A DNA stretch of 64,000 bases. It comes from Daphnia pulex (Eukaryota > Arthropoda > Branchiopoda > Diplostraca > Daphniidae). This document shows positions 56,337 to 64,000 of this stretch, in pieces (within the stretch, counting starts at the first letter, position 1; every line of letters starts with the position of its first letter). A model generated the notes under the pieces. It searched no databases, was not told the origin of the DNA, and saw nothing but the letters and a program-made list of their open reading frames with translations. Location: NCBI RefSeq assembly GCF_021134715.1, contig NC_060019.1, forward strand, positions 13,158,001 through 13,222,000, written 5' to 3'. The position numbers and the translations under genes were made by a program.

Positions 56337-59300
56337 GTGAGTGCTGACACGAGCTAATATCTCTTTCTTTCTTTTTCTATTTCTTTCTTTGGTTCTCTTC
56401 TCGGATTCTATTCGACGAGACACAACGAAAAGTTTGTGTGTATCGCCTTGATAGAGAAATGGCATTGTGACGAAATCGAATTTGTCTTTTGGCATTTAGA
56501 AACTGCGAAAAAGACGCAAACGGACGTAAATGGTCAAGTTTGGTTGGACCCGCTTTTCCATGTCGCCTTGTTTTGTCGGCCAACATCATTTTTGATTATT
56601 TTCAGTTATTTTCAAGTCAGAAAAAGAGAGAGAGAGGGAAAAGGAAAAAACCGGAATTCGTAAGCCTAGGTTGATTCCTCCGGATGTGGATCGACCGGTT
56701 AGTTGAGTTTTGTTTTATTTTGTTTTATTTTATTTAAGAAAGAGAGAAGGGGCCTTGCCACTTGTGTGACCTTAGACATTTACGAACGTACGATAAGTAG
56801 ATTCTGGCAATAGTAGTAGTCGAGTGAGGTAATCGAGTGGTAGTTTAGCCTTTTTGAATGCTGCAGAACCTTGGGGCTGAATGTGATGGAAAGTCTTGTC
56901 TTCCGGCTGATCGCTCGGATCATGTTCCATTTTTCTTCTTCCTCCTCTCTTTCTAAACTCATTCGACACACTGTGAATGCCAAACGCGCAGTTTGTTAAT
57001 GAGATAGGGTTGGACAAGTTGCGCTGAGGCTGAATGAACTCTTGTTCTCATTTCCCTTTTTGCAATGGCGCTGATTGTCGTTTGTTTTTTCTCTTTCTCG
57101 ATTTTCCAATGGATAACCAAGTTCCTTTCGTTTTGCTGTTTGGATTTTTTCTTTCTCTCCGACATCCACAAAGAGGTCAACGCCTAGCACTAGAAAACTC
57201 CCAGCTAGTCTTTTTTTAAAAATTCTTTTGCCTCTCTCTCTCTTTCTTTCTATTCCACCTTTCTCCCTCTCTTTTCACTCGGCCTCATCTCTCTTTCCAT
57301 CTTTCTTTTTATTTCCCTTCTTCTCTTTCTTCTTTTCGTCTAGACAATGCGCAACCATCGTCATATTCCGGTTTATTTCGTGCCGGTACTTTTTTCTATT
57401 TTTCTATCCCTCGTCTGTTAAACAGAACGGCGCACAGGAGAGAGAGGGAGGGAATCTAGAAGAGAGAATGGCGCAATTTTTGATGGTTTATATTTTACAC
57501 CTTGTTCGTTTAGTTGTTGTTTTCTTTAAGCGTTTGGCGCTTTCTCCTCTATATGACCCGATCGCCCTCAAATTCGTCCCTTCATTTTCATCACCAACTG
57601 TTTTGGATCTTTTGGCTTCGTTCAAAGTTGTGCGATTTCACCACCACGGCTCGATCCATCTGGCGCCGGTGGGTTTTCCTTTTTTTTTCATTTCTGACTC
57701 GGGACTGCCAAGTAGATACGTGAGCGTCTCGATTGCATCACGTGGCGACATTGCGACTCATTGTATCAGTTTGAAGTTTTTCGTTGGAAAAAGAGAAACA
57801 GCCGCACCGCCATTTGATTTGATTTGTTTAGAAAAAAAACTGATACAATGGAGCTTAAATAACGGTGTCCCGACCGGATGAATGGGGGATTTGTTAATCA
57901 CAATTTTTCCCCCCTTCACCGATACTATACTACGATACGAATGACGTAATCCAAAGTCCGTGTTATCAGAGCTCGAATATCTGAGGCTTTTGTGTTACGC
58001 TTTGTGACGCGATTTGCTCGGGGATGACGTGATCGGTCCGCATATCTTTCCATGGGAAGCAGCTCCTATTGCACACGTAGGGGGTGGAAAACAGAGTCAT
58101 TTGGATAATTGTATGTGGCGCATTGCACCGAAATCGTAAAAACGTAGCGACATTTTCCCTCTGAATGGCAATTAAAAATTCATTTTACGAGTTCCCAAAC
58201 GAATAATCATGCGCGTAAAAAGTAGAGATGGAATTACCGAATCACAATGTTTTCATACTTGTGCCTAATATGGAAATGCCCTTTTTTTCCCATTTTAGAA
58301 ATAGCCAATGTCAATCCTCTTCATTCCCCCCTTCTTTTTTTTCTTCTTGTTATTTCAACTCTGGAGGCAAATAATGAGAAAAAGGTGCAACATCCCGTGA
58401 CGTGACCCATTCAGTGCCATCCTGCCGCCGTTCTCTTTCTTATCTCCCAAGAAGAAGAAGAACGTCTTTTACCTTTTTTTCCTCTTAGACCTCACCTACA
58501 TTTTGAAGTTTTGGTGGTGGTGGTTATTCCTCCCGAGGGTAGAAGGAGGAGGCGTTCGACGCTGCATAATAACGCCATTCACTTCTTTTTATTTCTTCCA
58601 AGTTCGTCGTCAACATGTGCATAGAAATAGGCGCCCAAACAGGGCCGTCGTGAAAAAGAAAACGCCAATGACATCACGCTCAGAGTCTCTTGGGGTCTCT
58701 TTGGGTTGAGGTGGGTGACGAGACTCACGACATCCCCTGATCGTGACAGGGTCGTCAGTTGCCTCGTCGTTTCCTTTCCTTCTCAGACTCTTTTCAAAAG
58801 ACATTCGTGATTTGCGTGATGATTGCCAAGTTGACTCTTTTCCTTTGTCTCTTGGCAACCCGAGGACCTTCCCCCGTCGAAAGAAAAACACGCGGCCAAT
58901 CACGGCTGCTGATGTTTAGAAACAATTTGAATGTTTCAATTGTCTTAGTGTAGGACTACTACTACTACCTCTCCTTTTTCTTTCTTTCTTTCTGCATTTG
59001 CGGGTTTGTGTTCGTTCGTTTCGTTTCGTTCACTCGACGAATTCCGACCCAATTTTTCGACTTTTTTTTCTCTTTCTCTCCGACAGCGGCCCCGAAAAAT
59101 TCCGAAAATTGACGAAAAAAAAAGGAAATTTTTATTTTTATTGGACCGCATTTCGTGAAAGAAGAGAAAAAAATTCCCATTGACCTCCGTTCAAGTATCT
59201 CTCGTTTTCTATTCCGTTATAGTTGTGAATTAACCCGTAGAAGTTAACCGTCAGAAAACAAAAGGAGAGTTAACCCTCGTTGACGAACGTATACAATTCG

Positions 59301-62300
59301 TGAATATTGAGCGTTGGAAATTGGCTTGCGGATAAACAGGTTGTAAACCGAACTAAACAAGATAAGAGTTGTTCACTTTTATATATTTTCTGCTGAGTAA
59401 CTGCTGTTGAAGGGATTGGGCTGGGTCGTGAAGGGGGTTGGCTTTTTTGTTGTGCACGCCTGAGCGCAACAGCACACACAGGCAGACAGGCAGTTGTTAG
59501 GTTAGTTTTTTTTTCGTGTGTGTTATTTACACATGTGCTCGCCGTGGCTTGAGCTTTCAGGCCGCTGCCGTTTGATTGCCAAAGTAAACGGACCTTGACA
59601 CGATTCGTCCGGTGATTTCGGCATGACCACGACGTGCCGAGTCGATGCGGCTGTTGCATCACGCGCCCACCAAACTTGAGCTGGCCAACCGAGCCAAAGT
59701 CAACACAAGAAGTTGAGAGTCGGACGACGACGACGGTGATAATAAAGATGACAAATCATGAAAGAAAGAAAAAAAAGGGGGGGGGGCGGACCTCTCTCTC
59801 ACTAGGAGATTTCGTTCATTCAAATCAATAAATCAGCAAATATTGCGCTACAACAACTTTGCCGCTGGCAAGGCGATCAGATGGCAAGGCGTGAAAATGG
59901 CCAAATGCCCAGTCTTATACAATGGCCAAAACAAAAACACTCGCGTGGCCATGAAACGTTACGTACGTACACACATTGCGAAATTTGTTTCAGCTTTTCC
60001 TTTAAATCGAAATTTCGCTAAAAGAGAAAAAAATTCCTTTCGAATTCTTTTGAATTAAATCGGACGCTACTGAACTCTTTAACCGTGAACCCCCCAAAAA
60101 CTAAGACAAATCGGCCCGCACTTTCATTCCCGTTCACGAACCGTCTCTTTTCGAGCTTAACGAGAGAGAGAGCGGGAGAGATAATGTAAACCGGACGACA
60201 CGGTTCTGCGTCGGAATAGACTGCCGCCAATAATAAACATTTTTGTGTGTGTTTCGGTGACGTCAAGCGCGAAAAAAAGAACATGGAAATTCAATCGAGA
60301 GTGACTTACATTTTTTCAAAGTGTTTTTGACGATGTACCTATTTAATATCAACACCTCGGTGAATTTAGTTTTTTTTTTCTTAATTGTCTCTCGGACGAA
60401 ATTGCTCGTTAGGCGATTTTTTCGGCTAACAAAAGACGGTGGATTGAAATCTCCACAACACCGGTAGCTCCTTTATACGTACACATTTCCAAATGAGGAA
60501 TATTTTGTAGATCTCTCTTTGCCTGCGGCTGTTATTTTTTCCCTCCTGGCCTTATCGGTGATGTAAGAGCGTCTTTTGTTTGACTTTTTGGGCTGTGTAT
60601 CTATTTCTACCTCTCCAATCTCAAATTTAGGCTATTAACAATAGCTGATTCCTTTTTTATTTATTTATTTTGTAGTTTCTCAAATTCTTGAATTGGGTAA
60701 TGTGGTAAATAAATGGCAGCAGTGGGGTAGTAAGTCTGTGAGTCAATGGCGATATGGCGTGGCGTGTGAAAGTTCAACCTTGCCAACGCGTTCAACAGAA
60801 CCGAAAAGAAAGAAATGAGCAACAAGAGAATCGGCACAGCCCGAGAGAAAGAACAAGAAAAATAGGAGCTCAGGATTCGGGTGGGTTGGCGTGAAATTCA
60901 AAGTGACCAGTAAAGCGAAACGAATGAGAATTTTAAAAAAAGAGACAAAAGAAAAGAGAAATATAGTATATAACTTTTTATTTTTATTTAAAAACTGATC
61001 TCGTACGGCGTGAAAAGAAAAGAAAAAAAAAATAGTCGCGAGTCAGTAAATAAATAAATAAAAAAAGTTACATTCTATCCAGTTTTTATTATTCGGTTCC
61101 CATCGGAATCCGGATTTTTTCTTTGGTCGACCGAACGATATGAAATGAAAAATCAGCCAGTAAGAACCATATCTTGTAATTTTATTGTTTCTATATAGCG
61201 TACAGGGATCAGTTTGCACGTGACGTCGACAATTATTTCGTGTGACACTAAACCGGGGCGGGACCAGTCCTCTGTGACTTACACGTTTTTCGTTCATGTT
61301 ATTTTTTTCGCGGTGCCATTTTGATATTTTTCAGGGACGCCATTTTGAGGTTTTGTCAACGCGTTTATTTTACGTGCCGATAGCCGTTCGATCGTTTTTT
61401 TTCTTTGCGGTTGCCATCATTAGTTGGTTACTCGCTAACGAGCGTACGGCGACGAAAGATTGTGCTGCGACTGGCTGGATCACGATTCGTGTATAGATAT
61501 TTATTTTTAGAGAGAGAGAGAGAGTTTCCCTCTTATTCCTGCTTGTGATTGTTGGTGATGTTGGGATCTCTCCTGGATGGACCTTGACCGTCTCTACTTG
61601 CATTAGAGAACCGCGTCCAGCTTTGGCCGTCCAGCTTTGGCCGTCTCTGCTGTGTAGAGTGCGGTTTTCTTCTTCTGTTTGACTTGTGACCAGTGGCTTA
61701 TTTCTCGCTCTGCGCAATGAGGCTGCACGTTCCTTTTTTTTTATTTTTTATTTGATCTCAAACGCTGCGTGAAGAACGCCGGCTGGTGCTGCATTCATTG
61801 AATGGAAACCGGGAGCTGCTGCTCTTTCTTCCATGATAGAAAATGATGGCGCAATTTCAAATGGTCGTCGTTACACTGCCGCGTGTCTATCTGTAGGCTA
61901 TTCGTCACGGACTCTTTGTGTGAGCGACACATGTCGGTGCATGCAGTGTGGACAGTCTGGCGGGAAAACACACGTCCATGTCGTCATGTAACTCGGCTCA
62001 TCGGCCGAAACGGGCAACCACTTCACCCCATCTCTTGTTTATTCTTTCGAGTCTATCGTCCAGTCAACTGGTTTCAGCCATTCTCTTTTTTTTTTTATTC
62101 TGGGCTGTCCAGGAGAAAGAGAAGGGCCGGACTGTGTATATAATATCGCAATCGTTTGATTTCCCCATCATCTCCCTCGTGTTTGCCTATGACAACGAAA
62201 AACCACCGACTGGCTGACTTTCCACTCGAGTACAAAATAGAGAGAGAAGCCTGGCCCTTATTCGATAGTCAACCGGATAATATTGGATCCGGTGCCTCGA

Positions 62301-64000
62301 GACACACACGACGTTGTTGTTGTCGTTGTCGAGTTTGACGTTTTCTATTTGATTTTGGATTTGTAGTTGCTGTTGAATCGGAGGGGAAGAATTCAGGGCG
62401 ACCGCCGCCGAGTTTCTGGGAATTCCGCCAACTCGTCCCCACTCGTCGTCAGACCATTGCAACTTGCAAATGTTTGTCTAAAATTGCCGGTGGGAAAAAG
62501 GGGTCAGCCAACTCGCATGATTTCATCACTTTACCCACTAAAACCCAGACATGTGCAATCAATAATAACTAGTCCTTCATTCAGTCCACACCACCACCAC
62601 CGCCTCCTCTATTGACGTAACAATTCCGTGTCTGATTATGATCAGCCAAGTCCAAAAATAGAAAAAGGGGGGCGACAGAATCATAGAGAGACCACCGCAG
62701 GTCAATTTTCTGTCTGGCAACACGTTACGGAGAATTTTAAAATCTAAAATAGAATAAAATAGAATAAACACCCCTCCAGTCCCGCTATGGGGATTTGAAC
62801 GTTTGGGGCTAATTCGTGTTGTATTTGGCTGACCATGAAAACAACAAACCAGAACATTTTTATTCGATTATATTTTTTCGAGAAAGTGCGCCGTTTGTCA
62901 CGCGCCACCAGATCCGTAAGCCTCTTGTGTTTTGCACGTAAATAGAAAAAGGAAAACTGCGTGAGTTTTTGATGATTCACGACGGTCTCCCGTGTTAAAT
63001 CGCATGACGGGCGTTCAAATGGAAAGACACACCAAAAACCCGTTGACGCCAATCGTCAACTCACAAAGGATTGGACTGGATTTTCCAGCTTGGCCCGGTG
63101 ACGAAGGTTAGAGAGACATACTCGTTCGCACGGCATCAGTGTGTGTGACACGATTTGTTTTTGTTTTTTCCCCTATTGTATTCCAGTCCAATTTCTAATT
63201 GGCCGTCCGGCTGATCACGCACGGACAAACACTTTTTATTTTATTTTTTTGTTTTATTAAGAGCGGGTGACTGTTAATGACATGGACGACCTTGTCGACG
63301 TCTAATGATTGTCTGACCGATTCGCCATTTCTCTCGATTGTTTGATTTATCTGATGTGTTTATGGGGGTTGACGTTGTCCTGATGGTTACGTGCGACAGA
63401 GAGAGAGAGTGTGACTGGGTATCACGATCGCCGTGTCTAAATCTCACACGGCCGGCACTGCTCCGGCCAAAGAAACGAAAGAAAAAACCCCACAAAATGT
63501 AGATCAAACAGAAAAGTAGCCAGAACAAAATTTGTTTCATACAATTGCGTAAATTAGCTCCGTCTAGTCCAAAGACACGCCCTTTTTCTATTTTGTACTA
63601 AAACCAGATAGGAAAAAATGTAAATTAGCCGCGAGTACTGATTCAACAATAACACGAGAGTAGTGCGTTCAGGTTTTTTTTTTGTTCGAAGGCGTCCAGC
63701 AGTTGTTGTCTTGTGAAGGACATATGCACGAGGGGGTTCCGCCTCCTTATCAATTTCATTAGCTGCTGGGCGAAATTATTTTGTTTCTCGTTTTGTCATT
63801 GTGTGCGAAACGAACCGAAAATACCACCACCACCACCACCGCATTTGATTGTTCGATTTTTCTCAATCGTTTTCAACGTTCCATTCACGCTCCATGGCCA
63901 GAACTATACGGAGAGTCCCGGCTGGGTGAAGATGTCACGTGACCGAGGCTTAGCAACCAGTAAAGCAACAACGCTTTTTGTTTTGTTTTGTTTTCTTGAT
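56337..64000. other. Long non-coding region rich in CT and GA tracts
   Basis: About 7.7 kb with no coding region I can support on either strand. The longest frame (57228-57881) begins in a CT-rich tract (57228-57340) and has no domain. Simple repeats include (GA)n at about 61510-61524, a G run at about 59777-59786, a 14-bp tandem repeat (GTCCAGCTTTGGCC) near 61615-61645 and (ACC)n at about 63823-63840. It is consistent with a large intron or intergenic regulatory sequence. Confidence 0.45.

Noticed and set aside
57228-57881. 217-codon frame, the longest in the 54-64 kb region
   Set aside because: It starts in a CT-rich tract giving Phe/Ser/Leu low complexity, and the rest has no recognisable domain. 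It is probably chance.

Overview
The window looks like part of a compact arthropod nuclear genome, most likely a branchiopod crustacean of the Daphnia kind. This is inference from short AT-rich introns (often 60-100 bp), intron-rich genes with TATA boxes at the secreted-protein genes, a cuticular (Rebers-Riddiford-like) gene, tandem Kazal inhibitor genes and arthropod-like housekeeping genes. No name or database match was used.

Layout. 1-9 kb: sparse sequence with an atypical cuticular protein gene (minus), a six- or seven-intron coiled-coil gene of unknown function (minus) and a decayed THAP/DDE DNA transposon with terminal inverted repeats of about 105 bp (7.1-8.45 kb). 9-18.6 kb: six minus-strand genes for small secreted Kazal-type protease inhibitors, plus one broken Kazal exon. 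Two of the genes are a recent tandem duplication. In three of them the first coding exon is only the start codon.

19.5-42.3 kb: eleven genes (here called FP1 to FP11; ten on plus, the last inverted) for secreted fibrous proteins rich in Gly, Ala and Gln. All share one plan: a signal-peptide exon, a short propeptide exon ending in Arg, then an exon opening with X-(K/R)-R-G. Splicing therefore builds an R-X-(K/R)-R proprotein-convertase site across the same intron in every gene. The mature parts are Gly/Tyr-rich heads followed by (A-A-Q)n-like stretches. FP7, FP10 and FP11 have nearly identical mature exons but divergent leaders, which points to gene conversion. This array is the most unusual content of the window. 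I do not recognise it as a named family; a cuticle, egg-shell, silk or adhesive role is a guess.

36.8-37.2 kb holds a small type II membrane protein gene. 43.6-54.1 kb holds four conserved genes: an alpha-1,3-fucosyltransferase (GT10), a tail-anchored ubiquitin-conjugating enzyme (UBE2J1 type), an NSUN4-type RNA m5C methyltransferase (divergent from the E2 gene) and an SLC22-type organic ion transporter. 54-64 kb has no coding sequence I can support. It is pyrimidine- and purine-tract-rich, with a possible untranslated first exon ending at a strong splice donor near 56,336.

The Kazal and fibrous-protein clusters are adjacent. Secreted protease inhibitors next to secreted proteins that need proteolytic maturation may be related in function, but that is only inference. 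Gene models were spliced by eye from reading frame, splice consensus and family motifs, so exon edges need transcript support.
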